In this document: positions 46,508 to 54,974 of the stretch, piece after piece | Numbering within the stretch: the first letter of the stretch is position 1 | Layout: each line of letters begins with the position of its first letter | From: Burkholderia glumae LMG 2196 = ATCC 33617 | GTDB taxonomy: Bacteria > Pseudomonadota > Gammaproteobacteria > Burkholderiales > Burkholderiaceae | Assembly: GCF_000960995.1 (NCBI RefSeq) | Contig: NZ_CP009434.1 | Span: forward strand, 1,798,001 to 1,862,000 | Reading direction: 5' to 3' | DNA length: 64,000 nucleotides | Translations under genes and position numbers: made by a program | Notes under the pieces: generated by a model | The model's database searches: none | What the model was told of the DNA's origin: nothing | What the model saw: the letters and a program-made list of their open reading frames with translations, nothing else

Positions 46508-47242
46508 TCAGGCAGTGGCGCTGACGCGCTTGCTCGCCACCGGTGCCGCAGGTGCCTGGCGAACGTCGCAGTGGGCCTTGGCGCCCGTCACGAAATACAC
46601 GTGCAGTTCATGCACGAACCGGTTCAGGCGATGGCTGACCCGCTTGTTGCCGCGATTGACGTAGTTGAAGCCGAGCACGGCGGGAATCGCCACGAACAAG
46701 CCGATCGCCGTCATGATCAGCGACTCGCCCACCGGGCCGGCGACGTGGTCGAGGCTGGCCTGGCCCGATGCGCCGATCGCCATCAGCGCGTGATAGATGC
46801 CCCACACCGTGCCGAACAGGCCGACAAACGGCGCGGTGCTGCCGATCGAGCCGAGCACGGCCAGGCCGTTCTGCAGGCGGGCGACCTCGTCGTCGAAGGC
46901 ATTGCGCAGGCCGCGGGCCACCCATTCGCTGGCACTCAGGCTGCCTTGCAGCGAGGCGCCGCCTCCCGCCTGCTGCTCGTTGGCCTCGCGGCCCGCCAGC
47001 GCCATGGCGCGATAGGGATTGTCGGCGCCGTCGCCGAGCGCCTTGATGCCTTCGTCGAACGACGGGGTGGACCAGAAGCGCGTCTGCGCGCGCTTGCCCA
47101 TGGTCTCGAGGCGTCGATTCGCCAGTCCCTTGGTCACGATGACGAACCAGGACACGACCGACATGCCGAGAAGAAAGACGAAGATGAAGCGGGTGATGAA
47201 ATCACCCTGCTGCCAGACATTGGCGATGCCGTACTGTTCCAT
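46508..47242 (-). CDS. exbB: Energy-transducing protein ExbB
   Basis: Proton-channel subunit of the TonB motor, 244 residues. Three membrane segments are visible: residues near 13-38, then VLGSIGSTAPFVGLFGTVWGIYHAL, then SLIMTAIGLFVAIPAVLGFNY. The conserved APxxGLxGTVxGI block is typical of MotA/ExbB/TolQ proteins. It lies between tonB (23 bases upstream) and exbD (14 bases downstream). The protein is full length. Confidence 0.94.
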   Translation of the reverse strand: MEQYGIANVWQQGDFITRFIFVFLLGMSVVSWFVIVTKGLANRRLETMGKRAQTRFWSTPSFDEGIKALGDGADNPYRAMALAGREANEQQAGGGASLQGSLSASEWVARGLRNAFDDEVARLQNGLAVLGSIGSTAPFVGLFGTVWGIYHALMAIGASGQASLDHVAGPVGESLIMTAIGLFVAIPAVLGFNYVNRGNKRVSHRLNRFVHELHVYFVTGAKAHCDVRQAPAAPVASKRVSATA

Positions 47243-47265
47243 TGTTTGCTCCGTTGAATTCCAGG

Positions 47266-48054
47266 TCAGTCATTCAGATTGAAGGCGATCCGCTGCTCGG
47301 CCTCGACGGCGCGGGCAATGCCGGCGGTCGTATAGGGATGGCAACGGCCGGCCTGGGTCGCCGCCAGCGCCGCCGCATCCAGCAGCGGATAGCCGCTGCT
47401 TTGCGCGACTCGCGCCTTTGCTACCGCGCCGTCCACGCCGATCGACAGCTTCACCACCACCGTGCCTTCCTGCTCGAGCCGCCGCGCCTTCGGGGGATAG
47501 TCCGGGCTCGGGATCTGGCAGCCGAGTTGCTTGAGTTCCGCGCTGCTGATCTGCTTCGGGGTGTCGAGCAGATTGGGGCCGGGTGCGGGTGCAGGCGGCG
47601 TCGGAGCAGGCGGCGCGGCGACGCTGGGGGCGGCCACGGGCGGCGCCGGGGCCGGCTGGACCGGCTTGACGGGCTCGCTCTTGGCGGGCGCGACGGTCCG
47701 GGCAGCCGGGGCCTGCGACGAAAGCACGGGCGCCGTCTTGCGCACCACCGGCTTTTCGACCGGCCTGGGTTTCGGCTCAGGCGGCCGCTCGGGCTTGGGC
47801 TCGGGCTTCACCACGGGCTGCGGCGTCGGCGCGGCAACCAGCCTGACCTGAACCGAAGTACCGGAGGCCCGGTCGGCCTCCAGCCGGATCAGGTGCACGC
47901 TGTGATGAACGATCAGGTACAGGCCCAGCCCATGCGCCAGCAGCACGGCAAGCCCCACCACCGTGCGCCTGAAGCGCGATCGCAGCTTCGCCAGGCGCTC
48001 GGGTTCGGACACGCGGCCGCTCCAGCGCCGGGCCTCGATGGAATCAGAAATCAT
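47266..48054 (-). CDS. tonB: TonB protein
   Basis: Links the inner-membrane motor to the outer-membrane receptor. The 262-residue product has a single N-terminal membrane segment (VVGLAVLLAHGLGLYLIV), a long Pro-rich region with EPKP/PEPKP repeats, and a C-terminal TonB domain (YPPKARRLEQEGTVVVKLSI ... ARVAQSSGYPLLDAAAL). It overlaps the end of the receptor gene by 11 bases. The gene order receptor-tonB-exbB-exbD gives this receptor its own energiser. Confidence 0.94.
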   Translation of the reverse strand: MISDSIEARRWSGRVSEPERLAKLRSRFRRTVVGLAVLLAHGLGLYLIVHHSVHLIRLEADRASGTSVQVRLVAAPTPQPVVKPEPKPERPPEPKPRPVEKPVVRKTAPVLSSQAPAARTVAPAKSEPVKPVQPAPAPPVAAPSVAAPPAPTPPAPAPGPNLLDTPKQISSAELKQLGCQIPSPDYPPKARRLEQEGTVVVKLSIGVDGAVAKARVAQSSGYPLLDAAALAATQAGRCHPYTTAGIARAVEAEQRIAFNLND

Positions 48055-50440
48055 AGGTGCCGGTGAGCATGACGGTTCGCTCCGGTCCCATCGGAATGAA
48101 GGAGGACGTCGTGCTGCTGTAGTAGAGCTTGCGATTGAATACGTTCTTGACCGAAAGATTCAGGCCATAGCCCTTCTTCCGGTAGAACACCCCGAGATCC
48201 GTCTCCACCTGGCTGGGAATGCGATACGCCGATCCCGTGTCGACGTACTGCCCGCTGGCGAAGAACAGCCCCGCGCCGACCCCGAAACCCTGCAGCTTTT
48301 CCGAACGGAAGTTGTAGGTGGCCCACAGACTGGCGCTGTTCTTGGGCAGATTCACCGCGATCTTGGTGCCCGCGGGCTGCACGAAGTCGTTGTACGTGTA
48401 GCTGCCGATCAGGTTGACGCCGGGCAGCGGCTGGCCGCTGATCTCCGCCTCGAATCCGCGGCTGACGGCGCCGCCGGCGGGAAGATAGAAGCCGCGATGG
48501 AGCGGATCGGCGACGTTGTAGTTGCTGAACGAGGTGCGGTAGGCCGAGGTCGTGATCGCCAGCTTGTCGTCCAGCAGGTTGAACTTCATGCCCACTTCGA
48601 CTTGCTGGCTGATCTGCGGGGCCAGGATTCCGCCGCCGAACTTCGGTGCCGTTCCCGGTTGGAAGCCGCGGTTGTAGCTGGCATAGGCCGAGACCTCGGT
48701 GGTCAGTTCGTAGAGCAGGCCGAGGCTCGGACTATAGGCGTTCTGATGCGTTCCCCGCCCTGCCACGCCGCTGCCAGAGACCGAGCTCGTCAGATAGGTA
48801 TCGCGGCGCACCGAGGCGAGTGCATGAAAATTCCGGTAGGAAAACTGATCTTGCAGATACACGCCAGTCTGCGTGTAGCTGCTCGCGAACGTCGGCGCCA
48901 GGTTGCCGGCATCGGCAGGAGGCAGCGAGAACGGCCCGAAGATGTTCGGGACGGAAATGAGTCTGAAGAGTGTCGTATCGGCCTGATACTGGTTGTAGTG
49001 CAGCAGATCCCAGCCCGCGATCACGGTATTCTTCACCGCGCCGATATCGAACTTGGCTCGCAGGTAGTTCTGGAAGCTCCAATTGTAGTAATCCGCGATC
49101 GAATCGAAGGCGTAGAACGAGGCGCCATTGGTCGCCGAGAGCGGCGTGGCCACGGCCCAGGCCTGCTGGGTCTGCTGGGTCCGCGAGTAGGACGCCTTGC
49201 TCACGAAGGTGAGCGACTTCGAGAGCTTCTGCTCGAGATGGAGGAAGGCAGTGTCGGTTTGCGCGCCGAAATGGTCGGACGGCTGGCCGAGCGGCCGGTC
49301 CATATAATTCCGGTAAATATCGCCCGCGACATAGCCGACCGTGAACTGCGGAACCGGCTCGCGATTGACCGTGCGCTCATAGCCGACCGTCAAATCCGTG
49401 GTCGAATCCTTCCATTGCAGGGTCGGGGCAAAGTAGAAATTTCTCTCGCCGTCATATCCCATCGGGGTCTGGCCCACGCGCTCGCCCGAGATGATGAAGC
49501 GATACCGGAGCTTCTTGTCCTTGGTGATCGCGCCCGTGCTGTCCAGCGCGATCTGGTCGTCGCCGTAGGAGCCGTAGCCCACCTGGATTTCGTGGAACGG
49601 ATCGGCCTGCGGCGTCTTCTTGACGAGGTTGATGACGCCCCCCGGCGGGCTGCTGCCGTTCATGATCGCCGACGGTCCCTTGACCACTTCCACGCGCGAG
49701 ATGGCGATCGTCGGCGTGACGTTGGGTGCGGTCCCGACCGTCGCGAGCCCGTCCGAGGTCAGGTTGGTGGCCGTAAACCCGCGAATCGTGTACTGCGGCA
49801 CGCCAAGCGGCCCCGGGCGCGTGACCACACCGGAAGCATTCCTCAGCACATCGGAGAGCGACTGGTCGGCCTGGCTCTGGATCACCGCCGCGTTGATGAC
49901 GCTGACCGATTTCGGCGTCTCGCTGAGCGGCACGTCCGAGCGCGCATAGCTGGACGACGATTCCGCGACGAAGCCGGTGCCGCTGGAATCGCGGCTGGCC
50001 GCCACGCTGATGAGCGGCAGGGTGGTGTCGACCTGGCTGCCTGCCGGGCCGGCCGCGGCCGGCGGCGCCGCCCGCTTCGCATCGGCCTTGGCACGCGTGA
50101 GCGTGTAGCCGCCGTTGGCCGTGGGAACCATGTCGAGGCCGGTGCCCCGCAAGGCCGCGCGGATCGCGTCCATGGCCGAGTATTGGCCGTCCACCGGCGC
50201 CGACTGCAGCGAGCGCACCAGCGCCGCGTCATAGTTCAACGGCAGCTGCGCGGTCTTCGCGATCTCCACCAAGGTCCGGTCCAGCGGGCCGCTCGGTATG
50301 TGGTAGGTGTGTTGCGCCGCCTGCTGCGCACTGGCGGCGGACGCCGCGAACGTCTGTGCCACGGCGATTGCCACTGCCGCGAGATTGCGGGCCATCCCCT
50401 TGTTGTCGAACTTGATCCCCACGATACACCCCATCCACAT
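48044..50440 (-). CDS. TonB-dependent receptor with STN signalling domain
   Basis: Outer-membrane gated channel with a surface-signalling domain. After the signal peptide (hydrophobic run ending in AASAASA) comes an STN domain (YHIPSGPLDRTLVEIAKTA). A TonB-box-like segment (LPLISVAA) follows, then a plug domain (VLRNASGVVTRPGP and the usual RGF segment) and a 22-strand barrel ending in aromatic Phe. It belongs to the siderophore-receptor type (FpvA/FhuE-like). The frame is open to a TTG at 50458; ATGs at 50440 and 50434, and a GTG at 50422 with GGATGGGG upstream, are alternatives, so the start is uncertain. The STN domain should signal to the FecR and sigma factor encoded upstream. The ligand is unknown and need not be a siderophore. 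Confidence 0.92.
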   Translation of the reverse strand: MWMGCIVGIKFDNKGMARNLAAVAIAVAQTFAASAASAQQAAQHTYHIPSGPLDRTLVEIAKTAQLPLNYDAALVRSLQSAPVDGQYSAMDAIRAALRGTGLDMVPTANGGYTLTRAKADAKRAAPPAAAGPAGSQVDTTLPLISVAASRDSSGTGFVAESSSSYARSDVPLSETPKSVSVINAAVIQSQADQSLSDVLRNASGVVTRPGPLGVPQYTIRGFTATNLTSDGLATVGTAPNVTPTIAISRVEVVKGPSAIMNGSSPPGGVINLVKKTPQADPFHEIQVGYGSYGDDQIALDSTGAITKDKKLRYRFIISGERVGQTPMGYDGERNFYFAPTLQWKDSTTDLTVGYERTVNREPVPQFTVGYVAGDIYRNYMDRPLGQPSDHFGAQTDTAFLHLEQKLSKSLTFVSKASYSRTQQTQQAWAVATPLSATNGASFYAFDSIADYYNWSFQNYLRAKFDIGAVKNTVIAGWDLLHYNQYQADTTLFRLISVPNIFGPFSLPPADAGNLAPTFASSYTQTGVYLQDQFSYRNFHALASVRRDTYLTSSVSGSGVAGRGTHQNAYSPSLGLLYELTTEVSAYASYNRGFQPGTAPKFGGGILAPQISQQVEVGMKFNLLDDKLAITTSAYRTSFSNYNVADPLHRGFYLPAGGAVSRGFEAEISGQPLPGVNLIGSYTYNDFVQPAGTKIAVNLPKNSASLWATYNFRSEKLQGFGVGAGLFFASGQYVDTGSAYRIPSQVETDLGVFYRKKGYGLNLSVKNVFNRKLYYSSTTSSFIPMGPERTVMLTGTYDF

Positions 50441-50735
50441 ATCGGTTGTTTTCGGCAAAACGCCTGACTACACCCAGCTGAGCGAGCCGGTCCGGCCTCG
50501 CCTCCCATCGACGCGGCCGTGACGGAAGCCCTCCCGGTTTTCCGCGGCCGGCACGCTCGACGTCACTGATTCGAGACATTCACCTGCGTCTCCTCCACAC
50601 AAAAAGTCTAGCTGTCCTGTCCGGAATGCTTTTTTGAAAGAATTCCTATTTGCGGCCATTTCTGGAATTTCATTCCCGGCGAACGGGACGTCGCTGAAAA
50701 TTCCGTTCGACACGCCAAGTCCTCAGACCACCGGG

Positions 50736-51200
50736 TCACGAAATGTAGGCGAGCGGCAGGCTCGTGGTGGACTTGATGGTCTCCATCGAAAAGCTGGAAC
50801 TGACGTCGAAGATTTCCAGCTCGCTGATCAAGCGCTTGTAGACACCGTCATAGGCGGCGATGTGCGGTACCACGACCTTGAGGAGATAGTCGACGTGGCC
50901 GCTCATGCGGTACACCTCGACGACTTCCGGAATATCGGCCACCGCCTCGCAAAAGCGCTTGAGCCACGCGGCCGTGTGCTGGGCGGTTCGGATCTCGACG
51001 AAGACGGTGACGCCCACATTGAGCTTCTCGGCGTCCAGCAGGGCCACGCGGCGGGCGATGACGCCGTCCTGCTCGAGCTTCTGTATGCGGCGCCAGCAAG
51101 GCGTGGTCGACAGATGCACGCGATCGGCAAGCTCCGCCACGGGAAGCGTGCAGTCGTCTTGCAGAACGGTCAGGATGGCTTTGTCGATATGGTCGATCAC
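50736..51200 (-). CDS. Lrp/AsnC-family transcriptional regulator
   Basis: A 154-residue regulator. It has an N-terminal winged helix (ILTVLQDDCTLPVAELADRVHLSTTPCWRRIQKLEQDGVI) and a C-terminal RAM ligand-binding domain with GHVDYLLKVVV. I chose GTG at 51200 because a purine-rich ribosome site (GGGGAG) precedes it, and the length matches family members. It lies between the FecR gene and the receptor on the same strand, with nearly 300 bases before the receptor. Members sense amino acids or peptides, which would fit regulation of a peptide-uptake operon; that is inference. Confidence 0.88.
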   Translation of the reverse strand: MIDHIDKAILTVLQDDCTLPVAELADRVHLSTTPCWRRIQKLEQDGVIARRVALLDAEKLNVGVTVFVEIRTAQHTAAWLKRFCEAVADIPEVVEVYRMSGHVDYLLKVVVPHIAAYDGVYKRLISELEIFDVSSSFSMETIKSTTSLPLAYIS

Positions 51201-51346
51201 GGTTCTCCCCTCGGGACAAGGTAGGCGTCGTGAACATGGGACGCCTTCACTCACCTTGTGCAACGAGGGGGGAAAAGTGACACCGGGAAACGAAAATATT
51301 TTTGAAGCGGAGCGTGAAACGGTCCGGGGCCGGGTCCGGCGCCGGG

Positions 51347-52321
51347 TCAGGCCTCGGAGGCGACCGCCAGGACCTTTCCGTAGGTGACGAGGGACAGCCC
51401 CAGGCCGCTGGCGAGCTGGCGCAGCGCCGCCTCGGCGTCATTGAGCGCGAACACGCCGCTGACCCGGCGCGAGAGCGCTTCCTGCGGAAACCGGATGTAG
51501 CCGCTGTAGTAGCGGCCCAGCGTCTCGATGATGTCGGGCACGGGGCGGTCGAGCACCACCAGCATGCCGCGCTTCCATGCGAAGATATCCTCGGCGGTCT
51601 CGGGCATGCGGGCGATGCGCCGTGCGGTGATCGACCAGGCCGAACCGCCGTCGACACGCAGGCTGCCGCCGTCCGGCGTGGCCAGGGTGGCCTCGCCGCC
51701 CTGCACCGCCACCACGGTGTGATAGCGCAGCGCGTCGACGCTGAGCCGTGCGCTGGCCGTCGCCGCGCTGCCGTCGCGGGTGCGCACCACCAGCGGGATG
51801 CGGCTCGTCGTGACCGGATTGGTGAGGATCTGGCCGGACGCGAGGTAGACGTCATGGCCCGCGGCGGCGTCCGTCGCATAGACGCGAGCCGAGGCCCCGA
51901 GCGTCATCGGCGCGCCGTCGTTCAGCGCGACCACCTGGGGCGCCAGGCCCGCGTTGTGGTAATCGGCGTCCAGGGCGTAGCGGCCCACCAGCTCGCGCGT
52001 GCCGACCGCGGCCAAGGCCAGCGCGCTGAGCGCGCCCCCCGCCTTGAGCAGGCGGCGTCTCGCATGGGAGGGTTCGCTCAACGCGCTGCGCACCGCGGCG
52101 CCGGAGGCTGCCTGCAGCGGGGAAAACCGCGCCAGCCCTTGCTGAAGCCGCGTCCACGCCTGGTCGTGAGCGGGATCGGCACGGCGCCACGCCTCGAATC
52201 GATCGCGTTCCTCGCGCGTGACATCCCCGGCCCGCAGCCGGACCTCCCATTGCACGGCCTCGCGCATGGCGGAATCGGGCGCGCGGGCGCCGCGTGAGGC
52301 GTTCAAGGGTTCAGAAAGCAT
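51347..52321 (-). CDS. FecR-family anti-sigma regulator
   Basis: Inner-membrane regulator that relays the signal from an STN-bearing receptor to an ECF sigma factor. The 324-residue protein has the N-terminal DUF4880 cytoplasmic pattern (AVQWEVRLRAGDVTREERDRFEAW and HDQAWTRL) and a membrane segment (LLKAGGALSALALAAVG, about 90-108). The FecR domain (YHNAGLAPQVVALNDGAPMTLGASARV ... GQILTNP ... VVAVQGGEATL) follows. It overlaps the sigma gene by 19 bases, the usual FecI-FecR arrangement. Confidence 0.91.
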   Translation of the reverse strand: MLSEPLNASRGARAPDSAMREAVQWEVRLRAGDVTREERDRFEAWRRADPAHDQAWTRLQQGLARFSPLQAASGAAVRSALSEPSHARRRLLKAGGALSALALAAVGTRELVGRYALDADYHNAGLAPQVVALNDGAPMTLGASARVYATDAAAGHDVYLASGQILTNPVTTSRIPLVVRTRDGSAATASARLSVDALRYHTVVAVQGGEATLATPDGGSLRVDGGSAWSITARRIARMPETAEDIFAWKRGMLVVLDRPVPDIIETLGRYYSGYIRFPQEALSRRVSGVFALNDAEAALRQLASGLGLSLVTYGKVLAVASEA

Positions 52322-52854
52322 TGGGTGAGCGCTTGGGTGATGTATTTGCGGACCATGCTGCTCGACACGCCGAGCCGCTCCGCGATCTCGGCATACGTGA
52401 GGCCGTCGATCTGGCTGTAGATAAAAGCACTTTTCGCCTTCGGCGGCAAGCCATCGAGCGCCTGATCGATCAGGAACAGGGCCTGGGAAATCTCGACGAT
52501 CGATTCGGCGGACGGCGCGAGCGGCGCCTCGGCGTTGAGGAGCGCGTTCTGATAGGCGCGCTCCAGATCCCGGCGGCGCCACATCTCGAAGGTCAGGCGC
52601 TGGGCGATCACGGTCAGCCATGCCCGCGGTTCGCGAATGCCCGGCGGATCGTCCACGCCGGCCAGCGCCTCGAACGACGACGCGGCGAGATCCTCGGCAT
52701 CGGCCGGCGAGCCGACACGCCGCTGCAGCTTCGCCTTCAGCCATCCGTAGCTGACCCGGAACTCGTTGGCAAGCCAGGCCGAGCGGGAGCGGGCCGAGTC
52801 CTCGTCGCGCCTTTCCATGGTCTCGATCGGCTGTACTGTCGGGCCAGTGCTCAT
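52303..52854 (-). CDS. ECF RNA polymerase sigma factor (FecI type)
   Basis: A 183-residue extracytoplasmic-function sigma factor. Region 2 is recognisable around ADAEDLAASSFEAL, and region 4 as YAEIAERLGVSSSMVRKYITQAL, the DNA-binding helix pair used for -35 recognition. I chose the ATG at 52854; upstream in-frame sequence is non-coding in character. It overlaps fecR and precedes the receptor operon on the same strand. It probably turns on that operon when the STN receptor is loaded. I found no clear Fur box in its upstream region. Confidence 0.9.
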   Translation of the reverse strand: MSTGPTVQPIETMERRDEDSARSRSAWLANEFRVSYGWLKAKLQRRVGSPADAEDLAASSFEALAGVDDPPGIREPRAWLTVIAQRLTFEMWRRRDLERAYQNALLNAEAPLAPSAESIVEISQALFLIDQALDGLPPKAKSAFIYSQIDGLTYAEIAERLGVSSSMVRKYITQALTQCFLNP

Positions 52855-53264
52855 ATGACATATCCCAAAGCGATGACACGATAGGCATGCGCTGCAAGCT
52901 GCCAACCTCTGCCTAAATGCAACGTCATGCCCCGCTAGGTCGATGCCGTAGTATGCCATTTCAAAACTGCCGCGTGAGGGCGCGATACCAATCCAAAACC
53001 CGCAGCCATCGGCCGTTTTGCCCGATTTCTCGGGCGCCGGCCCATGCCAGCCTCGAGCCGCCCGGACAAGCACGTGATCGGCACGCCGAACGAAAACTTG
53101 AGCCCGACCGCGGCGGCGGCCGTGAAGATGTTCGCAGGCATTGCGGTTCGCCGGCCCCCGCTTGCGCGGCGCAGGCGACTCCCCGCATCGGCCGCCCGGG
53201 ACGCGCGGCTGGTCCGGATGCCGGTGCTGGCGGAGGCTGCGCCGGTTCCACCCGCTGGCCGGGC

Positions 53265-53296
53265 CGATCCCTCCACCGATCCCTCCACCGATCCCC
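53265..53296. repeat. 12-base tandem repeat
   Basis: CGATCCCTCCAC occurs twice in direct succession, followed by a partial third copy (CGATCCC). No function is apparent; it could vary in copy number. Confidence 0.6.
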
Positions 53297-53453
53297 ATGG
53301 CGGGCCGCGGCACCGCCCGCGCCCCGGCGCGCGCCTGGCCAGTCGCGCCAAGGCGGCCCGGCGTGCCGCGCCGATCATGTCGCGCGAGGCAATGATCGGC
53401 GGCTTGTTTTCCGGCGCGAGTAGGTGTTTTCACCGAACCGCATTTGCTTGTGT

Positions 53454-53470
53454 TATCAGCCTGCCTGATA
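53454..53470. promoter_or_regulatory. MarR-type operator before the ferulate transporter
   Basis: TATCAGCCTGCCTGATA is a near-perfect palindrome followed at once by TTAAAT. The same element, with a perfect palindrome and the same TTAAAT, stands before ech (58623-58639). The two are 15 of 17 identical. They mark the two ends of the ferulate cluster and are probably bound by the MarR protein encoded within it. Confidence 0.65.
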
Positions 53471-53643
53471 TTAAATCGAGCCACTGCGAACGCCGGCATG
53501 CGCGTCCGGCCACCGTGTGTTCGCAGCGCCTCGCGGCCTCCGCGCTGCATGCCTGCGCCGCAAGAACACCTCGCATTGACAGACGAGGCGAGCTCATTTG
53601 GGCCCGGCTGCTTCAATCGTCACAAAATAATCAGGATTACTAC

Positions 53644-54891
53644 GTGAAAAGAGCTGAATCATCCACTTCGTTCGGCAGCGGGAACGATAGCGCGACGACC
53701 GTTCGCGCAAGTGCCGCCGTCACCCTGGGCCTGTGTTTCGCGGTCGCGTTGCTCGAGGGACTCGATCTGCAGTCGGTCGGCGTCGCGGCACCGCGCATGG
53801 CGCGCGAGTTCGGCCTGTCGGTCGCACAGATGGGCGTGGTGTTCAGCGCCGGCACCTTCGGCCTGCTGCCCGGCGCGATGCTCGGCGGCCGGCTGGCCGA
53901 TCTGCTTGGCCGCAAGCGCGTGCTGGTGATTTCCGTCTGCCTGTTCGGCCTGCTGTCGATCATGACCGCGCTGGTCCGCGATCTTCAGATGCTGGCGCTG
54001 GTGCGGATCCTCACCGGGATCGGGCTGGGCGGCGCACTGCCGAACCTGATCGCCCTGTCCTCGGAGGCGGTCGAGCCGCGCTCGCGCGGCACGGCCGTCA
54101 GCGTGATGTATTGCGGCATCCCGTTCGGCGGACTGATCGCGTCGGTGATCGGCATGCTGAGCGCCGGCGACACCGAATGGCGGCATATCTTCTACGTCGG
54201 CGGCGCGGGCCCGCTGCTGCTGGTGCCGCTGCTGCTCGCCTTGCTGGGGAATTCGCGGGCCTTCGCGCAGGCGTCCGACTACGGCCGCGCGAAGCCGGCG
54301 CCGGTCGGCCGGATTCTGTTCGACGAGGCGCGCGGGCCGTCCACCGTGCAGATCTGGGTCAGCTTCTTCTGCACGCTGATCGTCCTCTACTTCCTGCTCA
54401 ACTGGCTGCCCTCGCTGATGGCGGCCAGCGGCCTGTCGCGCGTGCAGGTGGGCTACGTGCAGATCCTCTTCAACATCGGCGGCGGGCTCGGCGCGCTGTT
54501 CATCGGCACGTTGATGGATCGCGTGCGCCCCAGCCTGGTGGTGTCGGGCATGTATGCCGGCATCATCGCATCGCTCGCGGCGCTGGCAACGGCGCCCGGG
54601 TTCGGCACCTTCGCCGCGGCGGCCTTTTTCGCCGGCATGTTCGTGGTCGGCGGCCAATCGGTGCTCTATGCGCTGTCGGCGCAGTTCTACCCGACGGCGA
54701 TGCGCGGCACCGGGGTCGGCGCGGCGGTGGCGGTCGGGCGCCTCGGCTCGGTGGTCGGGCCGCTCGCGGCCGGCCAATTGCTGGCGATGGGCCGCAGCTC
54801 GTCGACGGTGATCGGCGCGTCCATCCCCGTCACGCTGATCGCCGCCGCCGCCGCGCTGCTGCTGGTGCGTCGCCCGCGAGCCGCCGACTGA
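53644..54891 (+). CDS. MFS transporter, aromatic acid:H+ symporter (AAHS) type
   Basis: A 12-helix major facilitator of 415 residues, expected to import hydroxycinnamates or hydroxybenzoates with protons. The AAHS family marks are ALLEGLDLQSVGVAAP in helix 1 (with the acidic Asp) and the loop motif GGRLADLLGRKRVL. I chose GTG at 53644: AGGA stands shortly before it, and this start leaves a short cytoplasmic tail before helix 1. A longer frame to 53044 reads as non-coding. It begins the ferulate cluster, and a MarR-type palindrome lies 174 bases upstream. The exact substrate is inferred from context. Confidence 0.9.
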   Translation: MKRAESSTSFGSGNDSATTVRASAAVTLGLCFAVALLEGLDLQSVGVAAPRMAREFGLSVAQMGVVFSAGTFGLLPGAMLGGRLADLLGRKRVLVISVCLFGLLSIMTALVRDLQMLALVRILTGIGLGGALPNLIALSSEAVEPRSRGTAVSVMYCGIPFGGLIASVIGMLSAGDTEWRHIFYVGGAGPLLLVPLLLALLGNSRAFAQASDYGRAKPAPVGRILFDEARGPSTVQIWVSFFCTLIVLYFLLNWLPSLMAASGLSRVQVGYVQILFNIGGGLGALFIGTLMDRVRPSLVVSGMYAGIIASLAALATAPGFGTFAAAAFFAGMFVVGGQSVLYALSAQFYPTAMRGTGVGAAVAVGRLGSVVGPLAAGQLLAMGRSSSTVIGASIPVTLIAAAAALLLVRRPRAAD

Positions 54892-54974
54892 ACGCGCGCC
54901 CCCGCACCAGACACCCATAACCACCAACGACATTGCGAATCCGGCAGTTCCTCAACGGTTTGGAGACACCACTC

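Larger units (their letters stand above)
52855..53643. other. Divergent intergenic region, sigma factor / MFS transporter
   Basis: A 789-base gap. It contains a 12-base tandem repeat (53265-53296), a MarR-type palindrome (53454-53470) 174 bases before the transporter, and A+T-rich sequence around 53430-53480. Open frames exist (for example 53044 in frame with the transporter, and a minus-strand frame at 52935-53378), but their products are Arg/Ala-rich or unlike any family I know. Confidence 0.5.

Noticed and set aside
52935..53378. Minus-strand frame of 147 codons upstream of the sigma factor
   Set aside because: Contains the tandem repeat, is Gly/Ala/Arg-rich and shows no family pattern.
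53044..53643. 200-codon N-terminal extension of the MFS transporter
   Set aside because: Arg/Pro/Ala-rich, spans the palindromic operator and the tandem repeat, and AAHS transporters start just before helix 1.
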